A DNA stretch of 64,000 nt from Turnera subulata (lineage: Eukaryota > Streptophyta > Magnoliopsida > Malpighiales > Passifloraceae), in the NCBI GenBank assembly GCA_028386065.3, contig JAKUCV010002086.1, forward strand, positions 213,120 to 277,119, read 5' to 3'. The notes under the pieces are model-generated. The model saw only the letters and a program-made list of their open reading frames with translations, was not told where the DNA came from and ran no database searches. Positions within the stretch are counted from its first letter, which is position 1. Each line of letters opens with the position of its first letter. Positions 10,270 to 21,052 of the stretch are shown one piece after another. Both the position numbers and the translations under genes were made by a program.

Positions 10270-12060
10270 ATGCACGCATCCCCAGATGCCAAGAGACCGG
10301 AACCTTCACCGGCTCCACCGGGAGAGGCGTCCGACCACCGTGAAGATGACAGAAGTAACAAGAAAGTGAAAAGGAAAGATGTGGAAGCCCCATCAGAATT
10401 CCCAATTGACAAGCCGATGGAAGATAGCCCTATGTCTTATAAGGCTAAACTCACTGGCAGGACAGAAGATGAAACTCCAGGGGATCTATGGGAGGATGAA
10501 GAAGCCCCGGAAGTCGAAGAGGGAGACATAGTAGTTACCAGAGACGCTGATGGCCCTATTGTGAAGCTCAGTGAGGCGTTCAAGCTGAAGTTAAGAAAGC
10601 CATGGGAGAACGCGATTATCATCAAGCTTATTGGAAGATCCATAGGCTATAAGGTTCTCCGATCCAAGATCCAACAGATGTGGAAGCCTCAAAGCCCCAT
10701 TCGACTCATAGATCTGGAGCAAAACTGCTTTGTGGTGAGATTTATGAACAAATCTGACATGTTCCATGCGCTGCTCGACGGGCCTTGGACGATATTCGGC
10801 CACGCCTTATCAGTCCAGCCCTGGTCTCCCTGCTTCCGTGCTACCCAGGGAGTTATTGAAAGGGCAACGATCTGGGTGAGATTTCCGGGTATCCCGGTGG
10901 ACTGGTATCACCCAAGTATCTTGTATGGTCTGGGGGATATGGTAGGGGAGACAGTGAGGGCGGACGAACACACGTTGAAGATGGAAAGGGGACAATTCGC
11001 GAAGATGGCAGTGGTGGTAGACCTTACCAAACCACTACAGGGCATCATACGAGTGGAGGATGAGGAGTTTAAGGTTGTGTATGAAGGAATCCCTCACATC
11101 TGCTTCACGTGTGGAAAGACTGACCATGCTCAGGGGGAGTGCCCGGAGAGTTCTGCAACGAATGGGACTCCAAATGCGACACCACCTAGCGATCAGAGCA
11201 AGAGCACCGTGGGAACACAGAGCGAGGAAGGTAGGCCTGAGCCGTCTGGCCGGAACCCAAAGGTGGGAGAATGGATGGTGGTGCCGCCGAGACTCCGAAG
11301 ATTCACGAAGAAAACTGCCATGGATCCCCTTTCAGGTAACCCACATGGACTACACTCCCCCAGCCCACCTAATAGATTCTCTGTTCTCACCAGACCTGAA
11401 ACCGAAGCCCAACACCAGCCAAGCCCGCAACCGGCCCCCCAGTCCCATATTGATTTCCAACCTTTACTATTTCATGCCCAAAACGCAAAGATCTCCAAAC
11501 AGCAAGCCCAAAAAGCTAAAGCCGCCCAAAAAAAGACCTATGCAACACAAAAGGCCCAGTCAGCCACTATGAGACCCCCACTGACCAACATAACAAACTC
11601 TACCCCTCAGACTCAACCTGTGACCATACCGACCCGACCTGACACCAACCGAGCATCCACCTCTGCCCAACCCGCGATCCCTAGCACCAAACATACCAGT
11701 AAAACCTCACAAAAATCCCCCCAAGCGAAACACACAGTTATTTCATTCACTGAACAGGATCATCAAAGGATCCCTGTTATGGAAACCCCAGCCATCCTTA
11801 CATCATTCAACCCCCTCCCCATCTTTACTCCCCCACAGGCCACACTTACGGACACAATCCAAGATCCCAAACCACCAGACATCCCCCAACCTCCTCTCCA
11901 GACTAATGATACAATTAATACACCTCGGGGACCTCAGCCAAGTTGTGGCACCGAAGCGATGGAGGTTGAAAATGATTCCAGGTTAGAGGAGACGGATGTG
12001 AGCATGATTGAAGCACAGGCGAGGCTGGATGCAGTAACTCAGGTCGGATCACACCTGTAG
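10270..12060 (+). CDS. LINE ORF1 protein (gag-like, zinc knuckle), intact frame
   Basis: This is an uninterrupted frame of 596 codons. A charged N-terminus is followed by a DUF4283-type region at about residues 105-205, containing WENAIIIKLIGRSIGYK and WTIFGHALSVQPW. A CCHC zinc knuckle follows at residues 278-291 (C278, C281, H286, C291). The C-terminal half, from about residue 300, is rich in Pro, Gln, Thr and Ser and looks disordered. In the family, ORF1 binds element RNA and forms the ribonucleoprotein used for target-primed reverse transcription. The first ATG after an A-rich leader is taken as the start. ORF2 begins 25 bases after the stop. The protein may still be made, but the element lacks an intact ORF2. 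Confidence 0.85.
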   Translation: MHASPDAKRPEPSPAPPGEASDHREDDRSNKKVKRKDVEAPSEFPIDKPMEDSPMSYKAKLTGRTEDETPGDLWEDEEAPEVEEGDIVVTRDADGPIVKLSEAFKLKLRKPWENAIIIKLIGRSIGYKVLRSKIQQMWKPQSPIRLIDLEQNCFVVRFMNKSDMFHALLDGPWTIFGHALSVQPWSPCFRATQGVIERATIWVRFPGIPVDWYHPSILYGLGDMVGETVRADEHTLKMERGQFAKMAVVVDLTKPLQGIIRVEDEEFKVVYEGIPHICFTCGKTDHAQGECPESSATNGTPNATPPSDQSKSTVGTQSEEGRPEPSGRNPKVGEWMVVPPRLRRFTKKTAMDPLSGNPHGLHSPSPPNRFSVLTRPETEAQHQPSPQPAPQSHIDFQPLLFHAQNAKISKQQAQKAKAAQKKTYATQKAQSATMRPPLTNITNSTPQTQPVTIPTRPDTNRASTSAQPAIPSTKHTSKTSQKSPQAKHTVISFTEQDHQRIPVMETPAILTSFNPLPIFTPPQATLTDTIQDPKPPDIPQPPLQTNDTINTPRGPQPSCGTEAMEVENDSRLEETDVSMIEAQARLDAVTQVGSHL

Positions 12061-12085
12061 TTGCTACCCCCCCATCCTTTTATTT

Positions 12086-15000
12086 ATGTTATACTTATTC
12101 TCGTGGAATTGTCAGGGGGCTGGAAAACCTGAATTTGTTCGAATGATGAAGGAATTTAGACGAAAATTTAAACCTGCGATTGCTATTGTGGTTGAGCCGC
12201 GTATCAACGGGCGAACTGCAGCAAAAATAATCAGGAAGTTAGGCTTCCCGAACTCACATAGATCTGATGCCAGAGGGTTCGCCGGGGGTATCTGGATCCT
12301 CTGGGATGAGAATGTGGTAACGGTGAAGGTGAGCCTTAATCACACCCAATTTGTACACATGCGAGTGACTGCCGACAACCACACTTTCCTGGTCACTGCG
12401 GTGTATGGAAGTCCGCAAGAGAAATGGCGGAAATTCCTGTGGCAAAATTTAGAGGCTATGAGCCCCACAATCTCGGAGCCATGGATCCTTTTAGGAGACT
12501 TCAATGCAGTACTAAAGGGGGAGGAGAGAACTGATAAATTTGGCAGAACGGGCATTGGCAATAAACCTTTCCAACAATGTTCAGATGTCTGTCAGTTAAT
12601 AGATCTAGAGTTCACAGGGACCAAGTACACCTGGGCTCAAGGCCGGCGGAAAGCGAGACTAGATAGGGCAATCTGTAATGACAACTGGCTGAAAAAATTC
12701 CCGAGTACAGCGGTAACTCACCTCTCACGGGTCTGCTCTGATCATAGACCCATCCTAGTTCAATTCGGGGAAAGTTGTGAAGAGAGGCAAGATGAAAAGC
12801 AATTTAGATTCCAAGCGTCCTGGATTCTGCATCCTGATTTCAATAGATTGGTGAGTAGCTCCTGGCAGGAAGAGGTTGATTTTCTAAGGGCCAAATCTAA
12901 TTTCACCTTAGAGGCGCAGAAGTCGAATGTAGAAACCTTCGGGAATATCCATAGAAAAAAGAGACAGTTGCTAAACAGAATTGCTGGCATCCAAAAATAC
13001 CTAGAATCCTGACCATCCAAGTTCCTTCAAGAGTTAGAACTTGACTTACGATTGGAATTGGATAGTGTTCTATTGGAAGAAGAATTCTTGTGGGCTCAAC
13101 GGGCCAGAAACGATTGGATAAGGGCAGGCGACTGTAACACTTCGTATTTCCATGCATCTGCTGTGATTAAGAAGCGAGGTGCAAAGGTAGCCAAACTTAA
13201 GAATGAGACCGGGCTTTGGGTTGAAGACCAAGACGATCTGAGGGAATTGGCTACCAATCATTATAGACGGTTGTTCACAGCAGAAGAGAGAAACTTGGAA
13301 GTGAGCATACCCTCAGGATGTTTCCCACAATGCCAAGTCCCAATCTTGTACAGCTTAGATGCCCCAGTTTCGGCTCAGGAGATTAAAACGGGCCTATTCC
13401 AGATGGGGGGTCTTAAGGCGCCTGGCCCGGACGGCATTCATGCCCTTTTCTTCCAATCTCAATGGGAAGTTATTAGCCCTAGCCTCATCTGTTGGATTCA
13501 AAAAATTTTCCATGAGGGCCGGTGGGATGCTGACATAAATGAAACCACCATTACCCTTATCCCAAAGGTGCCGAATCCAATAAACATCAGCCAATTTAGA
13601 CCTATTGGACTCTGCAATGTGGCATACAAAATAGTAACCAAAATCTTGGTGAATCGACTAAAACCACTCCTAGACAGTCTGGTGGCACCAACACAATGTA
13701 GCTTTGTACCTGGACGACAAATGATAATATTGTCTTAGTCCAGGAGGTGGTACACACAATAAGGAAGAAGAAAGGAGAGTCGGGACTCATGGCAATAAAG
13801 GTAGACCGTGAGAAAGCATATGATCGCTTACACTGGGAGTTTATTCGGGAAACTTTGATGGACATTGGCCTCCCTCCCAATTTTGTTGAGCTGACCATGA
13901 AATGTGTTTCGACTCCCAGACTGAGAGTGAACTAGAATGGAAGGTGTTCAGAATTCTTCCAAGCGAGTAGAGGGATTAGACAAGGGGATCCCCTCTCCCC
14001 TTACCTATTCGCCCTCTGCATGGAGCGCTTGGGGCATCTAATTCAACGGGAAGTAAGTCAGGGTAGGTGGATACCTATTGAACTCAGCAGGGGTGGACCC
14101 AAACTGTCACATGTATTTTTTGCTGATGACCTCGTTCTATTTTCCCAAGCAAGCCTCCAACAGGTTGGTATCATTACGAAATGTCTGGACACTTTCTGTG
14201 GGTGGTCGGGACAGAGAGTAAGCAAAGCTAAAACTAGGCTATTTGTCTCCCCCAATATTCCCTCACATAGGGCGAGAAGACTTAGCTCTAGCTTTGGCTA
14301 TCAGCTCACCAAAGACCTTGAGAAATATCTTGGAGTCCCGGTTTTGCATGGAAGAGTAACTAAGAAGACCTTTATGCCGATAGTAGAACGAGTACAACAA
14401 AGGCTCAATGGCTGGCAGGCCAAACATCTCTCAATGGCGGGTCGGATCACCCTCACAAAGGCAGTGATAGCGGCTCTTCCCATATATACGATGCAGTCAT
14501 GTCGCCTCCCACGAGCAATTTGTGACCAAGTAGACAAGCTGACCAGGCAATTTGTGTGGGGTGGCTCTGAAAACAACCATAAGCTACATCTAATTGACTG
14601 GGAGCAGCTCTGTCAGCCACGAAAGTGTGGAGGTATCGGATTAAGACCCATGAGACTTGTTAATGATGCCCTCATCATTAAAATGGCATGGAGATTCCTT
14701 ACTTCCCCGGAAGCCCTTTGGGCGCAAGTTTTACGGGCTAAATATGTTAAGTCCAATGATCCCCTCCCTTCCATCGTAGAGAAGAGAGGTGGGTCTAACT
14801 TATGGAGAGCTATTTGTGACATTTGGCCGGAACTACTTGAACTCGTTGGGTGGTCAATTGGAAACGGAAGGGGCGTTAGCTTCTGGAATGACGTGTGGCT
14901 CGCTCAAGGAGTGAAGCTCATTGATCTAGCCTCGCATCAAGTCCCTCCCCCCCTCCGGAATCTTTCGGTTGCTGACTTTGTGCTGAGAGATGGACAATGG

Positions 15001-16200
15001 AATTGGGATATCTTTTGCCACTTCCTACCCCCAGAAGTCCAGCTTAAGCTATGGGCGTTTATCCCACCGAGGTGGGAAGCAGATGAGGACAAATTAAAGT
15101 GGTTTCCTGAGGTGAAAGGGAACTTCACCACCTCCTCGGCTTTTTCATCTATAGCTTTTACAACTACCAGCCCATGTAAATTGTGGGATCGAATCTGGAG
15201 GTTCCAAGGTCTACTACGGGTGGCATCATTCCTGTGGCTCCTTGGCAACGATAAGCTGCTTACAAACTCCATGCGTTTCAAACGACAACTAACAGACTCT
15301 CCGACCTGCCCACGATGCGAATCAGAGGTAGAAGACTGTCTCCATGTGGTGCGGGATTGTGTATTCGCTAGAGATACATGGTTGGCACTGATGCTAGATA
15401 AGGCTGAGGTAAGTAGCTTTTTTGGACAAGATATAAAAAGCTGGATATTTGAGAATTTAGCTCCTGGACAGGCAGCTTTCGGGAGGGAAAATTGGAGCAT
15501 GATTTTTGCCACAACCTGCTGGAAGCTGTGGAATTGGCGAAATAGATTGATTTTTGAGGAAGAGGAATTAGAATGCATTTCCCCTATTCGAACAATTTTA
15601 AATTGTGCTGCTACATTTGAACATGGGTGGGAATTGGCGCACAGGTCTCAACCCTTAAGACGCATTGTTGAAAGACCCCAAAATCTATGGCAGCCTCCCC
15701 TTAATGGTTGGACTAAGTTCAACATTGCTGGCACAACATTTGAAGCAGGTGACAAAGCAATGGCTTTTGGAATTTTGCGGAATGGACAAGGGCAGTGGAT
15801 ATCTAGCTTTGCTATAAACTTAGGAGCTTGCACAGTCGTTAAAGCAAAGCTTTGGGGTATCCTTTTTGGACTCAGGGATGCTTGGCACAAGGGCCTCTCA
15901 CAAGTTATCATTGAAACCGATTCTGCTGCAGCCGTGGAGTGGATTGAATCCAACAACAACCACTTGCTAGCTAAGGATGGCCTCATTTGGGCGATCAGGG
16001 AATGGATGCAACACAGCTGGATCATCCACTTTTCTTTTGTTGAAAGCGAGGCAAATTCCTGTGCCCAAGCTGTGACTAACCTAGCTCTTAATCTCCCTCT
16101 GGGTTATATTCCTTTTGATGTACCCCCTGATATAGTTAAACCCTTCATCTTGCGTGATTTCCCTAACCAGGGGAGCCTCTCTGTGTACCAGTGGAACTAA
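12086..16200 (+). pseudogene. LINE ORF2 (endonuclease, RT, zf-RVT, RNase H) with three lesions
   Basis: The endonuclease domain occupies about 12092-12770, with FSWNCQGAGKPEF, LLGDFNAVL and a C-terminal SDHRPI motif. The reverse transcriptase runs from about 13400 to 14300, with KAPGPDGIHALFF, FRPIGLCNVAYKI, DREKAYDRLHW, GIRQGDPLSP and the catalytic FADD (about 14116). The zf-RVT region follows with CPRCESEVEDCLHV (about 15307). RNase H lies near the end with IIETDSAAAVEW (about 15908). Lesions are an in-frame TGA at 13010-13012, a one-base-type frameshift near 13722 inside the polymerase, and a TAG at 13933-13935. Everything else is collinear with the family, so inactivation is recent or occurred late in the life of the copy. 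Confidence 0.9.
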
Positions 16201-16564
16201 ATTTAGTTGAATATATATAATAATCACTTCGATCAAAAAAAAAAAAAAATGGTGCCCTGATAAGGAGCACAAAGCCACATTCAACTGCTCCTTCCAAAAT
16301 AAAGCTAAACCACCACTATTACCTTTACAATCAACTAAAAGCCAAGAGACTGTTGAACTGTTTCCATATACTGTCGACAAGCTCTGGTCTCAAAGAGGAA
16401 AAGCAGCCCGGGATTTATACGTTGAATAAGGTTGCGCAAACAGCGAACTGCACGAGGGTTCCCAATCCCTCGGCAGTTCCAACTTACAAGATTCATGGTT
16501 CTTGGCGAGGCTGCAGACATGCAACCTCCACTGAACTAGGGGATGAGGGGCAACATTCAGATAT

Positions 16565-18262
16565 CTAAATCTCTCCAAAGGAGATAGGGGGTTGTACTAC
16601 ATCCTTAGGGAGAGCAGACAACTGAAAATTCTGAAGGTGCGAATCAACATCCACTGGCAAAGAAGGGAGAAAAGAACCCAGAAGTTGTGAGTGTTGTAAT
16701 GGTCCTGCAAAAACAGAGGGGGAGGAACAATGGGAACTGAGTGTCTGAGAAGGAGTAGATGGTGATAGCCTAGAAGAACGTCCCCTTGGTAAGGCAGAAC
16801 CCATAACAAAAACCTGAGAGCCCCTTTGAATAACCCAAAAATAAGGTTTACACGGAGGAGAAGGGTCATGAGGAAGAAGATAGTCCATGGAATATTCCAT
16901 TACTTAGACTGGAGGATCAGCCGCTTCAGCAGAGGTTCAGTCCCTCTTAGGAGAAGGAAGCGCATCTTCAGAAGCCTGATAGCGTTTCATACCAAAACGA
17001 GGCTTAGATCTACTTGGGCTTAAAACAGAGGGCCTAGAGGATGCAGTCTCGTTAGATGAATCATAGGAAGAAGAGGTCAGCCCACCCTTGTTAATGAATC
17101 CTTCAAACAAGTGACCAAAAGCATCATAATGACTAAGCACCTCAGAAGCAATCTAGGGTGAAGAGAAAGACATAGTGTGGATGTCCACTAGGCCATCAGA
17201 TGGTGGGTCTTGATGCCAGTCACCCCCATGATCAAGATTATCTGAGGAAGGAAGAGCATGTGTCATCTCAACATCGCCAGGTGGGCACTGAGAGGTCAAA
17301 TTGTCAAACCAACTTTCCACCAGTTGCTTGTGAACAGTGGGATCATCATTCAACGAATCACGTGGCACTATAGGATCCGTCGCCGCTGGAAAGTACTGTT
17401 CAGGCACCTTATCAGCAGACAATGCAGGTGGGGTAGGAGGAGGATCCCTAACAGCAGCAGTACGAGGAGATTCCCAATCATGTTTATAGAAAAACCATCT
17501 AACATAACCCGTTTCTGCATTCATTAATAAGCCATAACGCCCAGGAGTAAAGGGCCTACAAGGAGGAAGTAAGGGAAGTTTGCAAGATCGTTCTCGATGG
17601 TCCAAGCGACCACAATTATAGGAAAAGTCTGCCATCTTCTCATAGATAAAAGGAATCCAAGAAGGATCCCCATTCTTATGGTTAGACATAAAACCAGGTT
17701 GAATAGGAATGGTAACATCAATAAAAACATGCAGGTGCATGACATTGCCATAAGTGAGTCTATTGTTCTCAAAAGTATCCACTAGACAGCAACTACCGAG
17801 CATATTTCCAATACGATGGCCATTCTCTTTGGAAAACTGAGAAGGAGTGAGGCCATGCACCTGAACCCAAAACTCAAAAGTAGAGAAATCAATTTCATGC
17901 AGGGCCCAATTACACGGCCATTCTTTAATGACAACATGATTTCCAGACATTGTCCAGGGAGATTGTAGCAAAATTCTACTACGATCATCCTCGTCTTCAA
18001 AGGACAGAAGATAGGTATTGTGACAAATCTCCTTTACATCAAGGCAGTTGTTAAACTCCCAAGACTTGGAGCATATAGACTTTAAGACATAAGAGGAGAT
18101 GCGCCTTTCAGCAATAAGGCGAGCCAATAGGACATGTTTGGATCTAAGGCGACCAGCGTCGCGGCCTTCATGGAGGTTGAGAGAGAAAGGAGGATGATAT
18201 GAGGAGGGTAAGGTAAAAGGGTCAAGGGGAGGAGGTTCCAAGGCCATGAGGGGGAGGGACAA
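16565..18262 (-). pseudogene. LINE ORF1 (gag-like) of the outer LINE, broken
   Basis: Read from 18262, a 369-codon open stretch begins MSLPLMALEPPPLD and carries a DUF4283-type region (SWEFNNCLDVKEICHNTYLLSF, in part; then SPWTMSGNHVVIKEW). A degenerate zinc knuckle, SYNCGRLDHRERSC, has serine at the expected first cysteine. A TAG stop at 17153-17155 ends it, but coding continues in the same frame to 16937 and again from 16900 to 16565 with two more stops between. The original protein would have been about 560 residues. It precedes ORF2 on the same strand. The frame is not functional. Confidence 0.8.
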
Positions 18263-18384
18263 AGAGCTATACTAAAGGTGGGAGTGGGTCGAGAAAGTAT
18301 ATATACACAGAAGAGTAGAGAATCGGATTTTAAAGAGAGAAACTCCACTAGAGAGAGCGGTTAATAAATAGTTCAAAGTTAGTC

Positions 18385-18405
18385 ACGTATACTGTCACTC
18401 TCTTC
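18385..18405. repeat. Target-site duplication of the large LINE, right copy
   Basis: This is an exact 21-base copy of 6059-6079. Sequence beyond it (ATCAATTTATTC) is the continuation of the pre-insertion locus. Confidence 0.85.
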
Positions 18406-18727
18406 ATCAATTTATTCTTTGGCGGCAACGGAGAAGAAATTAATGATGTTAAAAAATATTTGTGACTTTAATTATTACAAATTATATAATTTGGTAAAAA
18501 AAATTTGATATTATTTATGTATTTCTTAATGCTGATGCTCTAGCAGCAAATAAAAATATCCAAGGCGGAACATAAATTTAAAGAAACAAAAAAAATTGTT
18601 AGGGATGATGAACAATACTGGCAAGGAATAAGTAGCATTTTACCATTAAGTCCTATCTCATTTTTTACGTTATATTTATTATACAAATGTATACATATAA
18701 AATTTTTACAGGGATCATGGCCTCCAC
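18406..18727. other. AT-rich intergenic stretch
   Basis: No coding frame, inverted repeat or known element was recognised between the LINE and the next MITE. Confidence 0.6.
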
Positions 18728-19985
18728 TAGGGCAGCAAATGAGCTGAGCCGAGTCGATCTTTTGATGGCTTAGGCTCGGCTCATGAAAATTTAACCAAGC
18801 TCAAGTTCGGCTCGTGTTCGTCTTGAGCCTAGATACTAAGCTCAAGCTTGGATCATTAAGATTTTGGTAGGCTCAAGCTCGGCTCGTGTGGTGAGCCTTC
18901 TTGAACTATAAACGAGCCCATAATTACAAGTCAAGGCCGTGAAAAAAAAATATATTTTTATTTAATAATTTAACTAATCAATCATATTAAATATTATATC
19001 ATATAGAATTAGAAGTATTTTATTAATGAAAGAATGATACAAATATTTTTAAAAGATGATAGGTTTATTATATTTAATAAAGATTAAAAATAAATCATTA
19101 TTTTAACTTCAATATTTTAAAATAAAAATTGAAATAAAATTGAACAAAGTAATAGTCTTAATTTGTTGGTTATGATCTAGTTAAGTTACTTTATTATCCA
19201 AACTTTAATCTAATTGAGTGTAATTTGTAAGAGAACTTAAATGAGCCGAGCTAACGAGTCGAGTTTCAACAAGCTTAGGCTCGACTCATTTAGTTTCGAG
19301 TTTTTTAGAGACAAGCTCAGGCTCGGCTCGTTTCCTTAACGACCTTGTGAACACCCAAATTTGACCCATGTATTTTTTACTAAAATTGGATTTTGAACAT
19401 GTTGGAACTTAGGATTAATGACATGATTTGGTCCTAGGAGTAAGGCACGTCAACAATTTATTTTAGTGGAAATAATACATTTTGGTGGTTTGAGCCCTTG
19501 TATATTGGAATGCTAGGATTAATGAGATGATTTAATCTTAGGGTAAAAATATATAATAGGGTTTATTTACACTAAAATGCGTTTATTTCATTACTTGGGG
19601 CTTTTATCTATCTTTAATCTAATTTTAATGAGATGATTTATCTTTGGATTGAGGATGGGTTAAAGGGCCCAAGTTAATGAATCCTCCAGAGTTTGATTAG
19701 CCCATTAACACATTTCTTGCAGGTTAATTTTAGCTCTGATTTTCGTGGAAAATCAAAGTAAAATCACCATTTAATTAGATTTTGAGGTTTTGGTATGATT
19801 TTAGCTTAAAATGGGAGAATCAATATGTAATCAATCAATTAGGAGATGATTGAGAGGAGTAATAATCAAGAAAGCAGAGGATTCTGGGCAGTCTAAGGGT
19901 TAATTACGCGATAGGATCAATCACGGAGAAATTAGGAGAGAATCAAGATCGAAAAATGAAAGAACGGGTGTAACGCACAGGCGCC

Positions 19986-20086
19986 GGCGGTCATCTCGGG
20001 ATGACCGCCAGGTCTGGGCGGTCTTCCTTCCATGACCGCCCGGCCTGGCTGTCATCCAAAGGATGACCGCCGGCCATGGCGATCAT
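19986..20086 (+). repeat. Hairpin array upstream of the LTR TATA box
   Basis: GGCGGTCAT (19986-19994) pairs perfectly with ATGACCGCC (20001-20009). GACCGCC (20003-20009) can alternatively pair with GGCGGTC (20017-20023). ATGACCGCC at 20032 faces GGCTGTCAT, and at 20063 faces GGCGATCAT, each with one mismatch. Confidence 0.7.
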
Positions 20087-20212
20087 ATGCACCCAGAACG
20101 CATTTTTTTCTCCGATTTGGCTCCTAATTTGATTCTACTCGGTTTTGGCCCAGATTTTTGGCCATTACCTTGATCATTAAGCTGGTCCACGCCCCTAGGC
20201 TACCCAGAACAC

Positions 20213-20220
20213 TATAAATA
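20213..20220 (+). promoter_or_regulatory. LTR TATA box
   Basis: TATAAATA in the context CACTATAAATAGGA, as in the related LTR at 394-401. It lies about 870 bp into the LTR and about 130 bp after the hairpin array. Confidence 0.65.
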
Positions 20221-21052
20221 GGACCCCCCTCTCACATTTCAAAGGGGATTTTCGATTACACACATACTCTTCATAAGCCTCAGAGCTTGGAGAAACTTTA
20301 CTACTCCAAGCTTAAGAAATTATTCTATAGGCAAAACTCTGGTGAAATTTCGTGGGTAACGCCAACCATTGAAGGCAGCAAGAGGTAGATCAAGAAGAAC
20401 TTCGAAGATTGAGCTAAGGAGTGGGAAGAAATCGTGTGGAAGACACAACCCGAAAACTAAGGAGCTAGAGGAGGGCTACAAGAGGTAATCCTAATCCCTT
20501 TTTGCTTGACCGATTGCTTTTGAGATGTTGATGTTTATGATGATGTGACTGTTGTGATGCCATGTCAAGAACTATGTGGGCTTTGAACCCGGTCGCCGGG
20601 GTACGTAGGTGGTTTCTAGTGGTGGAAACTCAGGGCCAATCTTCTTCTTCTCCCCTTTCTTTTTTAGTTTCAGTTATTATGTGTTTCGTTGTTCACACTT
20701 GCACACTTGCACAAGGCATACAAAATCTTTCAATTGCACAAGGTTTTGCCCCAACATGGACGGGTGCCTAACACCTTCCCATCCATGACAAATCCCCGGT
20801 TCCAGCATCTTTGGTTCGCTATCTAATTGCCTAAACGGAGTCATATGAAGGTTTTTCCCGAGTTTTGTCCTTTAATAAAACTTGGGTGGCGACTCCAAAG
20901 ATGTTGGATGACGGTTATGAAAAAGATGTAAGGAATAGGTGAATAGGCCCAAGTGATTTTGGGTCGGGTATTCACAGAACTAGGCTCGAACGAGCTATTA
21001 TCGAGCTGAGCCTCGAGCTGTTCGTGAACGGCTCGACTCATTTGCAGCCCTA

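Larger units (their letters stand above)
10154..16249 (+). mobile_element. Nearly full-length plus-strand L1-type LINE, nested
   Basis: This 6.1-kb element has ORF1 (10270-12060), ORF2 (12086-16200), a short 3' UTR and a 15-A tail (16235-16249). It sits in the endonuclease region of the opposite-strand LINE. The 14-bp target duplication ATGGTGCCCTGATA lies at 10140-10153 and 16249-16262; removing the element rejoins the host ORF2. ORF1 is open throughout and ORF2 has only a few lesions, so this insertion is younger than its host element. Confidence 0.9.
6478..16496 (-). pseudogene. LINE ORF2 (endonuclease, reverse transcriptase, RNase H), broken
   Basis: ORF2 starts at 16496 with MNLVSWNCRGIGNP, the start of an APE-type endonuclease. 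It is cut at 16263 by the nested LINE and resumes at 10153-10140 in register with SGHHFDVII. The order then is rest of endonuclease with SSDHLPV (about 9730), the connecting region, and the reverse transcriptase. The polymerase shows SAFVPGCSITDSI (about 8770), a DISKAYDRVNW motif after the insertion at 8534-8689, and the catalytic VADD near 8202-8213. The RVT linker with CPLCGDP follows at about 7000, and RNase H with LNIDASV ends at 6478. Several frameshifts and stops separate these pieces, for example a stop at 16335. No functional product is possible. Confidence 0.85.
6080..18384 (-). mobile_element. Full-length but decayed L1-type LINE, interrupted twice
   Basis: On the minus strand it runs from about 18384 (5' end) through ORF1 (18262-16565) and ORF2 (16496-6478) to an A-rich tail opposite 6080-6095. 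A perfect 21-bp target duplication (6059-6079 and 18385-18405) defines both ends. Removing the nested LINE at 10154-16262 and the LINE tail at 8534-8689 leaves about 6 kb, normal for a complete plant L1. The stretch 6080-6477 is its 3' untranslated region and shows nothing else. Both reading frames are broken, so it is dead. Confidence 0.85.
19346..20976 (+). mobile_element. Solo LTR, family A (1.6 kb), complete
   Basis: It starts TGTGAACACCC and ends GTATTCACA, giving TG...CA ends with a six-base inverted repeat. Flanks GACCT (19341-19345) and GAACT (20977-20981) fit a 5-bp target duplication with one change. A TATA box lies at 20213-20220. The downstream region with GGGTGGCGACTCC is shared with the LTR at 1-1239. 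There is no internal coding region, so superfamily is not certain; the length and end sequences suggest Ty3/gypsy. Confidence 0.85.
18728..21052. mobile_element. hAT-like MITE split by a solo LTR
   Basis: The left end TAGGGCAGCAAATGAGC and the right end, which inverts to TAGGGCTGCAAATGAGT, form terminal inverted repeats, and both arms are full of GGCTCGGCTCG/GAGCCGAGC motifs. The flanks GCCTCCAC and GCTCCACC are alike apart from a one-base slip, fitting an 8-bp hAT duplication. Without the LTR at 19346-20976 the element is about 690 bp. It has no transposase. Confidence 0.75.

Noticed and set aside
10270..12060. Host CCHC zinc-finger nucleic-acid-binding gene
   Set aside because: It lies directly before an ORF2 inside one target duplication and has the DUF4283 plus zinc-knuckle form of LINE ORF1.
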